Assembly (NCBI GenBank): GCA_025929585.1
Contig: JAICPY010000031.1
Location: 1-40,454 of the forward strand
Origin: Steroidobacter sp.
GTDB lineage: Bacteria; Pseudomonadota; Gammaproteobacteria; Steroidobacterales; Steroidobacteraceae
Length of the DNA stretch: 40,454 nt
Direction of reading: 5' to 3'
A model generated the notes under the pieces. It was given only the letters and a program-made list of their open reading frames with translations, did not search any database and was not told the origin of the DNA. Shown here one piece after another: positions 8,494 through 17,127 of the stretch (position 1 is the first letter of the stretch; each line of letters starts with the position of its first letter). The position numbers and the translations under genes were made by a program.

Positions 8494-9321
8494 ATGATGG
8501 CTTCCGCACCTTCCCTTCCCATTACGTTGATCGTCATCGCGCGCGATGAGGCGGCGGCGATTGGTCGCTGCTTGGACAGTGTGCCATTCGCGACGGAGAA
8601 GCTGGTCGTCGACGCAGGCAGCGTTGATGGCACCCCTGAAATCGCTCAAAAACACGGCGCACGAGTCGTGCATCAAGATTGGTTGGGGTTCGGCGCGCAG
8701 CGCAATTTCGCGACGACCCAATCCCAACATGATTGGATACTGGTGCTCGATGCAGATGAAGCCGTCTCGCCGGAGCTCGCAGCAGAACTGACGCAAAAGT
8801 TGCCAGACTTGATGCAGTCTACGCACGCCGGAGCGATTCTTCGTCGCGAAACGTGGTACATGGGCGCGCGCATGAAATGGTACAGGCCGATGGTCGGCGA
8901 GCGGCTTGGACGCATTTACCACCGCGGACGCGCGCGCTGGACAGATGTGCGCGTACATGAATCGCTGCGCTACGAAGGATCGACAATTACGTTCCGTCAC
9001 CCCTTCATTCATCTAAATAACCCGACGCTCGTGCACAAGCAGCTGAAAACGCTGCGCTATGCTGAGTTGAAGGCACGCGACTGGCACGATCGGAATAGAC
9101 CGACGCAGATGTGGATGACGCCCTGGGTTTTCTTGAGTGCATTCTTGAAGGATTACTTCCTGCGGCTGGCATTCCTCGACGGCTGGCGCGGCTACATCGT
9201 TTCGCAGACGGCTGCGGCATATGCCGTCTATAAACGCATGCGTTATTACGAGATGAAACGCAATCCGCAGTCCCGCGAAATGGCGGCCGAGCTGCTCCAC
9301 CGATACGGACTCGATCCTTGA
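8494..9321 (+). CDS. WaaE/KdtX-like GT2 glycosyltransferase
   Basis: About 275 residues. The frame is open further upstream to 8365, but that part lies inside palindrome C and has no family similarity, so I start at the ATG-ATG pair just before ASAPSLPITLIVIARDE. Family 2 signatures of the LPS core beta-1,4-glucosyltransferase WaaE group are IARDEAAAIGRCLDSV, VVDAGSVDGT, WLGFGAQRNFA and the metal-binding LDADEAVSPEL. It adds a sugar to the heptose I region of the core on the cytoplasmic side. The TGA stop overlaps the TTG start of the next gene (TTGA), which suggests translational coupling. Confidence 0.9.
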   Translation: MMASAPSLPITLIVIARDEAAAIGRCLDSVPFATEKLVVDAGSVDGTPEIAQKHGARVVHQDWLGFGAQRNFATTQSQHDWILVLDADEAVSPELAAELTQKLPDLMQSTHAGAILRRETWYMGARMKWYRPMVGERLGRIYHRGRARWTDVRVHESLRYEGSTITFRHPFIHLNNPTLVHKQLKTLRYAELKARDWHDRNRPTQMWMTPWVFLSAFLKDYFLRLAFLDGWRGYIVSQTAAAYAVYKRMRYYEMKRNPQSREMAAELLHRYGLDP

Positions 9322-10355
9322 ACGAAGCCAAGCGTTATCTGCTTTATGGATCCGAGCGCTACGCACTCGCGATTCTGCGTCCGCTGCAAACGGCGATCCG
9401 CGCGCGCGGCGGCGAAGCAGCATGGTTCTTCGATGGTCCCGGCGCCGAGGAGCTGCAATCGAACGAGCCCTGGTTGCGCACGACCAAGGACGTCAGACGC
9501 TTCAATCCCATCGCAGTGCTCACATCGAGCAATGCAGTGCCGCATTTCTTTCCCGGCGTTAAAACGGAGGTCTTCCACGGCTTCGATGCCGGCAAGCCTC
9601 GACATATCTATATCCGCGGTTTCTTCGATTTGTATTGCACGACCGGGCCGCGAGACACCGAAGCTTTTCAAGAGCGTGCACGCGCAATGGGCCACTTCGC
9701 CGTGAGGCAAACCGGTTGGCCGAAGTTGGATCCGTTCATGCAGTTACATGGACACGATCAACCGCCCCCGGTTCGCGCGCAGCCTGTCATTTTGTATCAC
9801 TCCACGTTTTCGCCCTCGTGGAGCGCCGCACCCATTCTTTACGAGACGATTCGCACTTTGTCTGCAAGTGGACGCTGGAAGTGGATCGTAACGCTGCACC
9901 CAAAGACTGATGCGGAAACGGTGGCACGGTATCGCGGCCTAGAGGGTCAACATCTGCGCTTTGCCACGGAAGACAACATTCTGGATTTATTTCCGCAGGT
10001 CGACATGATGATCTCGGACACCTCTTCTGCTCTCAATGAATTTTTGCTGACGTACAAACCCGTTGTCACGTTCAAGAATCGGCGGCCCGGTCCGCAACTC
10101 ATCGATATCGATCAACCTGAGCAGTTACTACCATCCATCGAGCGCGCACTGAGCCGCCCGGTGGAGCTGATGCGAGAGATCCGCAACTACGCAGATGCAA
10201 TTCACCCATATCGAGATGGGCGGTCGAGCGAACGGGTACTCGATGCGGTAGACGAATTTATCGCCGCGGGCGCCCGCAATTCCAAGCCGAAGCCTCGCAA
10301 CTGGTGGCGTAAATTGAAGATCCGGAAGCGGATAGGATATTGGGGGCGCGCGTAG
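9318..10355 (+). CDS. CDP-glycerol glycerophosphotransferase-like protein
   Basis: 345 residues. The start is TTG inside the previous gene's TTGA stop overlap; no later start keeps the RYLLYGSERYAL Rossmann-like beginning. The C-terminal half carries the hallmark of the CDP-glycerol glycerophosphotransferase family: VTLHPKTDAETV followed by DMMISDTSSALNEF and YKPVVTFKN. Relatives occur in LPS core loci of xanthomonads and similar bacteria. They are thought to add a glycerol- or polyol-phosphate-like group, but the donor is not established from sequence. Its place directly behind a core glycosyltransferase supports a cytoplasmic LPS-decorating role. The basic C-terminus (KPKPRNWWRKLKIRKR) could bind the membrane surface. 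Confidence 0.8.
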   Translation: MNEAKRYLLYGSERYALAILRPLQTAIRARGGEAAWFFDGPGAEELQSNEPWLRTTKDVRRFNPIAVLTSSNAVPHFFPGVKTEVFHGFDAGKPRHIYIRGFFDLYCTTGPRDTEAFQERARAMGHFAVRQTGWPKLDPFMQLHGHDQPPPVRAQPVILYHSTFSPSWSAAPILYETIRTLSASGRWKWIVTLHPKTDAETVARYRGLEGQHLRFATEDNILDLFPQVDMMISDTSSALNEFLLTYKPVVTFKNRRPGPQLIDIDQPEQLLPSIERALSRPVELMREIRNYADAIHPYRDGRSSERVLDAVDEFIAAGARNSKPKPRNWWRKLKIRKRIGYWGRA

Positions 10356-10361
10356 CGCGCA

Positions 10362-10457
10362 GTTGACAGTTGGCGGTTGACGGTTGGATAAAGACGCCAC
10401 GGACGCCTCACTGGCAACGTTCCGAATTCTCCTGACCGTCAACTGCCAACCGTCAAC
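10362..10457. repeat. Tandem-arm palindrome D upstream of the DUF6165 gene
   Basis: The left arm (10362-10384) is built from GTTGACA, GTTGGCG and GTTGACG words. The right arm (10435-10457) is its reverse complement with only 2 mismatches in 23. It starts six bases after the glycerophosphotransferase stop and ends 14 bases before the DUF6165 start. It shares its word with the palindrome at 34127-34202. Confidence 0.88.
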
Positions 10458-10471
10458 CGACAACCCCAAAT

Positions 10472-10861
10472 ATGACCGACATCCACGTCCCTATCTCTCC
10501 AGGCGAATTGATCGACAAGATCACGATTCTGGAGATCAAGTCCGTGCGTATCACCGACCCGGCGAAGGTCACGAACGTGCGCCACGAGCTTGCGCTGTTG
10601 CAGGAAACCTGGCGAGCGTCCCCCTATTCCACGGCTGACATCGACGTGCAGTGGGCTTCGCTGCGCCGAATCAACGAGAAGCTGTGGGACGTCGAAGATC
10701 AGTTACGCGACAAAGAACGCGCACGCACATTCGACCAGGAGTTCATCGACCTGGCTCGAGCCGTGTACTTCACCAACGACGAACGTGCAGCAGTCAAGCG
10801 CGAGATCAATACGAAGCTTGGATCCAAGATGGTGGAAGAGAAGAGTTATGCGGCGTACTAG
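10472..10861 (+). CDS. DUF6165 family protein
   Basis: 129 residues, soluble, with no signal peptide. The opening IHVPISPGELIDKITILEIK and the later RINEKLWDVEDQLRDKE match a small conserved family (DUF6165, recognised from memory) that tends to sit at the end of LPS or polysaccharide gene clusters. The sequence is predicted to be mostly helical. Function is unknown. Position at the end of the LPS run suggests a link with core biosynthesis. The spacer before it is almost entirely palindrome D, so its translation could be affected by that hairpin. Confidence 0.75.
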   Translation: MTDIHVPISPGELIDKITILEIKSVRITDPAKVTNVRHELALLQETWRASPYSTADIDVQWASLRRINEKLWDVEDQLRDKERARTFDQEFIDLARAVYFTNDERAAVKREINTKLGSKMVEEKSYAAY

Positions 10862-10877
10862 CTGACGCCGTGTTTCG

Positions 10878-11026
10878 GTGTAAAGGTGTACACGTGTAAG
10901 GTCAGAAGCTGCTGAAGCAGCCTTGCGAAACGACTTTCAAGATCGACAATGCTTCCGAGGCCGTCACAAGCCGGAATACAGAGCGGAACGGCCTTCACTG
11001 ACCTCTACACGCCTACACCTCTGCAC
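10878..11026. repeat. Tandem-arm palindrome E between convergent DUF6165 gene and mbnH
   Basis: The left arm (10878-10905) has GTGTAAAGGTGTACACGTGT followed by AAGGTCAG. The right arm (10998-11026) is the imperfect reverse complement, with CTGACCTCTACACG and CCTACACCTC. The words match palindrome A (GTGTAGAGGTCAG). About 90 bases of unrelated sequence lie between the arms. The right arm ends 6 bases from the mbnH stop. Confidence 0.8.
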
Positions 11027-11031
11027 GTCCT

Positions 11032-12180
11032 TCACTCCCTTCGTGCCCGATCGGGCGCGAACGGGTTCCCAAACCGCGGATCCGTCACAAACCTCTCATC
11101 GCTCAAGCTATGTAGGAAGCTGATCACGTCCTGTTTTTCTTGTTCGGTTAGCACGAAGCCTCGAACGAAGGCACTTTTCGCTGGATGCTTTCTTCCATCG
11201 CCACGCCAAACTCCTTGCGTGATTTCGCGACCTCCGGCTGCGTAAAAGTCGAGTACCTCTTCTAGGGTCGCGAGACTGCCGTCGTGCATGTACGGCGCGC
11301 TGTACTCGATATTGCGCAGCGTTGGAGCCTTGAACCTGTCCTTGTCAGCCGGGTTCGACGTCACCTCGAACAGGCCGAAATCGAAGCCGTCTGCGCTTTG
11401 TGCCTCGATGTGGTACAGACCCGTGACGTGAAAGGGACTTTCAGCCGGCGCGTTCGACTCATGAGTGACGAACTGACTGAAGTTGAAGCCGCTATGGCAA
11501 TGCGAACACTCCAAGCGCTCGGACATGAACAGATTCATGCCACGAATCTCGGACTCGGTTAGAGCGCTGTCATCTCCGCCATAGGCATAGCGATCGAAGG
11601 GCGAGTCGAACGACACGAACGTACGCACGAAGCTTGCAATCGCCTTTGAGACATTGTCGAAATTGATGCGGTTACGTTGAAAGGGAAATGCCTCGGCAAA
11701 CAGTCTTTGATAGTCGGCCTCCACTTTCAAGCGCTGCAAGATTTCCTTCTCGTGACCGCCGGCCCCCATTTCGATGGGCGCATCTCCAAACAATGGAATC
11801 AGCATGTGACGCTCGAGCGTCGTAATGCCTGGATGAGCCCAGGTGAACGTTGCCGAATAAGCAACGTTCACGAGTGCCATCGAATTGCGCCGATGCTTCT
11901 GGCCAGTCGATCCAATGGCAATTGCAGATGGCTCACTGAAGGCGTGCTCTTGCCGATGACAGCTGGCGCAGGCTTGCCGAGCGTTCGCGGACAGTCGAGT
12001 GTCGTAGAAAAGCCTGCGGCCGAGCTCGATCTTTTCAACCGTTAGCGGGTTATCTTCGGGCACCAGCGGCGTTGGAAAACCATCCGGGAGTTGCCAGCGA
12101 TACTCGGTCCCGTTGAAGCCGCAACCGCCGATGGTAAGTCCAAGCAACATACTGCCGATCGATAGCGCGAAGCCTCGCAT
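11032..12180 (-). CDS. mbnH: MbnH-like di-haem peroxidase of the MauG family, lipoprotein
   Basis: 382 residues from the chosen ATG. The frame stays open to ATGs at 12228 and 12264, but starting at 12180 gives a clean lipoprotein signal (MRGFALSIG.. to TIGGC, Cys20). Two CXXCH haem sites are present: CASCH at 71-75 and CSHCH at 225-229, plus APYMHDGSLATLEEV near the C-terminus, as in bacterial di-haem peroxidases. The neighbour directly upstream is an MbnP-like protein. In Methylosinus trichosporium, MbnH oxidises a tryptophan of MbnP to kynurenine, so this is most likely the same enzyme-substrate pair acting in the periplasm. None of the three starts has a strong ribosome site; the 12264 start would overlap the mbnP stop by 26 bases. 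A plain cytochrome c peroxidase role is the alternative. Confidence 0.88.
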   Translation of the reverse strand: MRGFALSIGSMLLGLTIGGCGFNGTEYRWQLPDGFPTPLVPEDNPLTVEKIELGRRLFYDTRLSANARQACASCHRQEHAFSEPSAIAIGSTGQKHRRNSMALVNVAYSATFTWAHPGITTLERHMLIPLFGDAPIEMGAGGHEKEILQRLKVEADYQRLFAEAFPFQRNRINFDNVSKAIASFVRTFVSFDSPFDRYAYGGDDSALTESEIRGMNLFMSERLECSHCHSGFNFSQFVTHESNAPAESPFHVTGLYHIEAQSADGFDFGLFEVTSNPADKDRFKAPTLRNIEYSAPYMHDGSLATLEEVLDFYAAGGREITQGVWRGDGRKHPAKSAFVRGFVLTEQEKQDVISFLHSLSDERFVTDPRFGNPFAPDRARRE

Positions 12181-12238
12181 CCGGCGTGCTGCATCAGGGT
12201 GGCGGCCTGCAATGAGAGTGCTCCACATGGCGGACGCA

Positions 12239-13051
12239 TCACTGGTGCGTAGCGCTGGAAACATGGACCGTGAATAAGCGCTGGCCGCGGCAGTCGTTCA
12301 TGCATTCACCATTGCTGGCCTGAAGTCCCGTCTTGCTGATGACATCCGCACAGCCGCGATCATACTCATAGTCGCCGGTGCACACACTGGATTGGAGAGT
12401 GCTCATCGATTTGAACAACTCATCGATTCGCACACGAATCGGTTCCTTTGTCGGATCGAAACCGCGCAACTCGACTCTGATCAAATTCGGTCGCGAGCAG
12501 GGTTGATCAGGTGCACGCACTGCGGAGGCGGACACACAGCCTGTGCTGCCCAAATGAAACGACCATTCACGATTCGCGTCGGTGAGATCCGCCCGCAGAA
12601 ATTTGTATCCAGTTTGCCAACTCCAGAATAGATCGCCGCGATCGAGCGGCGGTGCAGCGGTCACTAGATTTACGTGATTGAGAGTGAAAGGGACACCGAC
12701 TTTGAAACGGATGCCTGAGAATTGCTCGCCTTGGGCGCGACCACGTAGAGCGGTATTCAGATTCGTCTGCTGCTGACCGACTAGGTCGATCAATGCCAGA
12801 TCAGCACTCTGCCACGGTGCCAAGGCCGTCAACGCCAAGGGGTATGCCTGTCCACTTGCGTCTAGCAACTCGACATCGTGCACATAGAACCGCAGATCGC
12901 GCACCTCCCCTATCGCATTCCCTGCATCTCCCCTATCCATTTCAAACTGAACCACGACTGAATTCGATCGGTCTCCCACGCATGCAACGAGGCCGATGAT
13001 TGTGAGCCAGGACAAGAATATGATGCGGAATGTGCGAGGTAGGGGAACCAT
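12239..13051 (-). CDS. mbnP: MbnP-like periplasmic metal-binding lipoprotein
   Basis: 270 residues. The signal peptide ends in the lipobox GLVAC (Cys24). The family, once called the metallo-mystery pair four-Cys motif protein, binds copper in characterised members and is modified by MbnH. Seen here: VVVQFEMDRG at the mature N-terminus, FYVHDVELLD, FKVGVPFTLNHVN, and the Trp-rich block DLFWSWQTGYKFLRADL, which is the expected site of tryptophan-to-kynurenine conversion. Paired cysteines lie in STGCVSAS..QPC, SVCTGDYEYDRGC and GECMNDC. It directly precedes mbnH on the same strand. It is divergent from a secreted choice-of-anchor B protein, possibly sharing a regulatory region at 13052-13164. 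Confidence 0.88.
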   Translation of the reverse strand: MVPLPRTFRIIFLSWLTIIGLVACVGDRSNSVVVQFEMDRGDAGNAIGEVRDLRFYVHDVELLDASGQAYPLALTALAPWQSADLALIDLVGQQQTNLNTALRGRAQGEQFSGIRFKVGVPFTLNHVNLVTAAPPLDRGDLFWSWQTGYKFLRADLTDANREWSFHLGSTGCVSASAVRAPDQPCSRPNLIRVELRGFDPTKEPIRVRIDELFKSMSTLQSSVCTGDYEYDRGCADVISKTGLQASNGECMNDCRGQRLFTVHVSSATHQ

Positions 13052-13164
13052 ATGCGCAATGCGAATAGACTCAAGTCATGAGAAGGACTGGGATGTCTGA
13101 GGTCTACGATGGCAGTGACGGCCGAAAGAACGAGCGTTGGAAATAAGCTTCAGGAAATGAAAGC

Positions 13165-15675
13165 ATGAAATCGTGGGAAATGCATAGCTCATCCAGCACC
13201 CAGCGTCTCCATTTCGTAATCTTGCTAGCGGCCTTGCTTGCTCTTCCGGTACTGGCTGACGATGGCAAGCTTCGCTATGTTTCGGGAACTGGGAGCGACA
13301 AAGGCGATTGCCTCAACAAATTCAGGCCGTGCCGCACACTCGACTATGCGATCTCCCGTGCGGGGAAGGCGGACACGATCCGAGTCGCGGAAGGATCGTA
13401 CGCCATCGACGACGCGGGAAAACTGTTGAACCTGGTGGGCGCCGCTGGCCGGGTCCAAGGTGGTTACAGCAAATACAGTGCGTACTCCGAACAGACTGCA
13501 GCGGCGAAAACGATGCTGATCGGTGTGCCGCCCGAATTTCGCGAGCGCTTCGAGCGTGCAGGATTCAGTGTGATCGCGGATCGCAAGGGAATCGCGCAGG
13601 ATGAAGCCCAGAGAATACGCCGACTGACGAAGCAAGTACTCGAGACCGAGAAGAGCCACAAGGCGGCGCCTTGCGTATCGAACCGTTCCGAAGGATTCGC
13701 TTGTCAGTCCGTCAGCTTACTCGCGCACTTACCGCTTGCAGACCTGATGCCGACATCCTCGCGCGGCAATGACGTTTGGGGATTCACCGACCTGAATACG
13801 GGGCGCGAGTATGCATTCATGGGCCTGGAGCGAGGTGTGATCATCCTGGACGTCACGAATCCTGAAGCGCCGGAAAAGATCGCCACGATATCAGGCAGTC
13901 CGACGACGTGGCGCGATATCAAGATCTACCAGCACTACGATGTTACCGACAAGCGCTGGCGCGCATACGCTTATGTGACCGCCGACAATGTGACCGACTT
14001 CCTGATGGTCCTGGACTTGAGCGACCTGCCGAACGGCATCGAGAAGGTCAACTTCCGATCTGACTTCACGGCAGCTCACAACACTTATCTCGTCAACACC
14101 GACTACACATTTGGTCTTGCACAGACACCCAGCGGACCTCAGCTCGGCATTGCCGGCGGACGCGAGAACGGCGGTGACCATCGTCTGTATTCATTGTCGA
14201 ACCCGAGTGCTCCAAGTCTCTTGACCGAGTCCGTTTCAGGATATGCGCACGATCTAGCTTCGTTTCCTATTGCAGATGCTCGCAAGAGCTCTCAGTGCAC
14301 GATCGGACAATCGAGCGCCGTGTGCCAAGTGATGTCGGACTTCAACGAGAACTCGATCGATGTGTGGGACGTGACCGATCCATCCTCGCCACAGTTACTG
14401 TCCAGCATCGGTTATGCGAACGCCGCGTACGTACATTCAGGGTGGTGGACCGAAGATGGTCGACATCTGCTCGTGCACGACGAGCTCGACGAAAGCACTT
14501 TCGGGTTGAACACAACCGTACGCGTCTTCGACATGGCTGATATTGGAGAGCCAACGATGGTTGGATCGTGGGTCGGCCCGACCAGAGCCATCGATCACAA
14601 TGGCTTCGTCAAAGGCAATCGCTACTACATTGCAAACTATTCGGAAGGTTTGACGGTACTGGACATCACGGATCCGAGCACACCGCAACGTATTGGCTAT
14701 TTCGATACCTATCCGTCCTCGAGTGAAACCTCGTTCGTCGGCGCTTGGGGCGCCTATCCATTCTTTGCTAGCGGCACGATTGCTGTCGGCGACATCAACA
14801 CTGGCTTATATCTGTTACGAAACGAAACGCTCACTTCATCGTCGGGCTCGTTCCTGATACTCAACGCCGTGCAATCCGCAGTCGAAGGCGATACGGTTAC
14901 GATTACGGTCGCACGGACCGGCGGCGCAAGCGGCGCCGCATCTGTCGATCTGGAGTTACTGCACGCCTCCACCGATTCGCAGGACATCAGCTTCACATCG
15001 CAGCGCCTAACTTGGGCTGACGGCGATACGGCAAACAAGACCAACACGCTCACATTGAATGCCGACAGCGCGAGCGAAGATCGAGAGCTCGCCCTGATGC
15101 GCCTGAAAGCTCCGCAAGGCGGCGCGACCGTGTCGTATCCCGATACAGCGCACGTGCATGTCTTCGACGCCGGCAGCGCCGCTCGCCTGCGTCCATTGAA
15201 CACCTCGATCAGCGTCCAGGACACTCGCGGTAAGGCCTTAGTGACCATCACGCGACTCGGCTCCGCCTCGGGCGAGGCCAGACTCAGCTATCGAACCTTG
15301 CCGAGCACTTTCGGCGGGTTCACCGCGACGGAAGGTGAACTGATCTGGGCAGATGGCGATGCGGCCTCGAAGATGATTTCAATTGCGTTGGATCCTGCGA
15401 GTCTTCCCGCGGGTCAATCGGCAACGCTCTCTGTCGAGCTCGCGAGCTCCGTCGGCGCCAGCTTAGAGACGCCGACCGGTGCCAATGTCGCAAGCGTGGT
15501 CGCCGAGATTACGGTTCGAGATTCTTCGAGCGCGACTCCACCGCCTTCGAATCCGCCCCCAAGCTCGGGCGGTGGGAATGGCGGCGGTGGTGGAGGCGGC
15601 GGCACGCAGCTCGTCTGGCTCGCTTTGCTCGGTCTGCTCATCGCTTCGCGTTGGTACCCGAAGGCGAGTTGCTAA
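13165..15675 (+). CDS. Secreted choice-of-anchor B protein with GlyGly-CTERM tail
   Basis: 836 residues. The start has AGGA about ten bases upstream. The signal peptide is near residues 1-31 (FVILLAALLALPVLA). Residues about 35-110 resemble the start of right-handed beta-helix proteins (YVSGTGSDKGDC..FRPCRTLDYAIS). Residues about 190-560 form a beta-propeller of LVIVD-like repeats (GVIILDVTNPEAPEKIA, GLTVLDITDPSTPQRIG), the choice-of-anchor B region. Two Calx-beta-like domains follow (AVEGDTVTITVARTGGASG; GKALVTITRLGSASG). The end is a Pro/Gly-rich linker, a hydrophobic segment LVWLALLGLLIA and a basic end, which is the GlyGly-CTERM plan cut by rhombosortase and usually exported by type II secretion. 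No rhombosortase gene is in the window. The last 38 bases overlap the convergent acyltransferase gene. Confidence 0.88.
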   Translation: MKSWEMHSSSSTQRLHFVILLAALLALPVLADDGKLRYVSGTGSDKGDCLNKFRPCRTLDYAISRAGKADTIRVAEGSYAIDDAGKLLNLVGAAGRVQGGYSKYSAYSEQTAAAKTMLIGVPPEFRERFERAGFSVIADRKGIAQDEAQRIRRLTKQVLETEKSHKAAPCVSNRSEGFACQSVSLLAHLPLADLMPTSSRGNDVWGFTDLNTGREYAFMGLERGVIILDVTNPEAPEKIATISGSPTTWRDIKIYQHYDVTDKRWRAYAYVTADNVTDFLMVLDLSDLPNGIEKVNFRSDFTAAHNTYLVNTDYTFGLAQTPSGPQLGIAGGRENGGDHRLYSLSNPSAPSLLTESVSGYAHDLASFPIADARKSSQCTIGQSSAVCQVMSDFNENSIDVWDVTDPSSPQLLSSIGYANAAYVHSGWWTEDGRHLLVHDELDESTFGLNTTVRVFDMADIGEPTMVGSWVGPTRAIDHNGFVKGNRYYIANYSEGLTVLDITDPSTPQRIGYFDTYPSSSETSFVGAWGAYPFFASGTIAVGDINTGLYLLRNETLTSSSGSFLILNAVQSAVEGDTVTITVARTGGASGAASVDLELLHASTDSQDISFTSQRLTWADGDTANKTNTLTLNADSASEDRELALMRLKAPQGGATVSYPDTAHVHVFDAGSAARLRPLNTSISVQDTRGKALVTITRLGSASGEARLSYRTLPSTFGGFTATEGELIWADGDAASKMISIALDPASLPAGQSATLSVELASSVGASLETPTGANVASVVAEITVRDSSSATPPPSNPPPSSGGGNGGGGGGGGTQLVWLALLGLLIASRWYPKASC

Positions 15676-16840
15676 TCCCCTGCTCCATCTCGACGCGCGC
15701 GCCGCTTCCTGAGTTATTCGTCGGCGCGCCTGCCCGCACAGCATTCGACTTCATGCCGAAAACCAGACGCATGATGCCGAACCGACGAACGATTGTTTCG
15801 TACAGAACTAGACATCCTGCGATCGTTGCGAACAGGACGATCCAGAACTTCGCCCAAGGGGCCCACGGCTGCGCGATGACCCAATAGGCCACGATCAGGA
15901 TGACGGTCTGATGCAGGATGTAGAACGGATAGCTCGCCTCCCTCGCCCACGCCAGAAACGCATTGCCGAACGATAAGTAGTGCCGGCCGAAGGCAAGAAA
16001 TGCCAACAGACACGACCACGTGAAAATATTGGCAAGAAAGGCATCTCCCGCCGTGTCTCGCTGAACAGTGCCGGTCTCTAACAGGCCGAAGACGGCCACG
16101 ATCACCGCGATCAATGTCGCGAGCACGCGCAACCGACGCCGCGCAAGCCAGTCCCAAGTATCCGGCATCCAGGCGAGCAGCAATCCGTATCCGGTCAACA
16201 ATAGATAGTGATTGAAGAGGTACCAATCGTTGATCAGATCATGGCTCTCCGGATACAGCGGTTTGAGCAAGGCCTCGTTGAGGCCAAGCGGCAACGCGAG
16301 CGCGTACAACCATGGTCCCGGCCTCAGCTTCCAGGCAGCGCTGCGCAACAACATAATCAGCGGTAAGAGCAGCGGCACGTAAACGTAGAGGTAGATGATG
16401 AACCAAAGGTGATGCCAGCTAAAATCGCCTTCTGGATAGGGCCTAAACTGCAGCACTCGGTCAAAGAAGAACTGCAGATAACCCGCTTCCCATTGATCGC
16501 GAAACAAGCGTTCCACGAAAACCTGCGGTGGCACGATGACCAGCATGCCGAAGATGAGCGGAAGCAAGAGCCTCACGGTTCGCTCTTTCATCACCCCGGA
16601 TGCGGTGCGCTTCCTGGAAGCGAACCACAGTCCCGCACCCGCAATTACAAAGAGCAGCGGCATGCGCAGCCGGTGCGAGATATCCATGGGAAACTGCAAA
16701 CCCTGGATCACTTCGTCGTTCTGAATATGAAAGTCCCAACCGACGAAGAGCATGCCTGTGTGGAAGAACAGCAGAATGAAGATGGCAATGACTCGAAGCC
16801 AATCCAGGAAATCGTATCGAACCGATGATGCGTCGCTCAC
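15638..16840 (-). CDS. Acyltransferase 3 family integral membrane protein
   Basis: 400 residues with about ten hydrophobic segments. The N-terminus RYDFLDWLRVIAIFILLFFH carries the conserved Arg and the TM1 His of the acyltransferase-3 family, followed by MPLLFVIAGAGLWFASRKR, HHLWFIIYLYVYVP and REASYPFYILHQTVILIVAY, all typical. These enzymes move acetyl, succinyl or other acyl groups onto extracytoplasmic glycans or lipids, as in OpgC. The exact target is unknown; no glucan synthesis genes are adjacent. The C-terminal 38 or so residues (NAVRAGAPTNNSGSG...) are hydrophilic and partly encoded opposite the end of the choice-of-anchor B gene. Confidence 0.9.
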   Translation of the reverse strand: MSDASSVRYDFLDWLRVIAIFILLFFHTGMLFVGWDFHIQNDEVIQGLQFPMDISHRLRMPLLFVIAGAGLWFASRKRTASGVMKERTVRLLLPLIFGMLVIVPPQVFVERLFRDQWEAGYLQFFFDRVLQFRPYPEGDFSWHHLWFIIYLYVYVPLLLPLIMLLRSAAWKLRPGPWLYALALPLGLNEALLKPLYPESHDLINDWYLFNHYLLLTGYGLLLAWMPDTWDWLARRRLRVLATLIAVIVAVFGLLETGTVQRDTAGDAFLANIFTWSCLLAFLAFGRHYLSFGNAFLAWAREASYPFYILHQTVILIVAYWVIAQPWAPWAKFWIVLFATIAGCLVLYETIVRRFGIMRLVFGMKSNAVRAGAPTNNSGSGARVEMEQGISNSPSGTNAKR

Positions 16841-17127
16841 GGAGTTCCCCTTTGAAATCTACGCGTAGCGTGAGCGCAATGAAGCTTTCACGCATGTGAC
16901 TTGGGGCAAGCGGTGAATCTGGATGGGCCAGCGGGATCGCGCGGGCTGGCAAATGCTGCACCGAATCGAGGAGATGAGTGGATTGCTTGACGATCGATCG
17001 AGCGCTCAATGTCTCTTTGGATTCACGAACGTATGAAACTCGATCCTAACCACGTGTCTTCCTGCCGCGGTATAGTCTTATCTAGTCGAGTCGCAATCCT
17101 CGCCAACGACTACGGAGCTACTTAACC

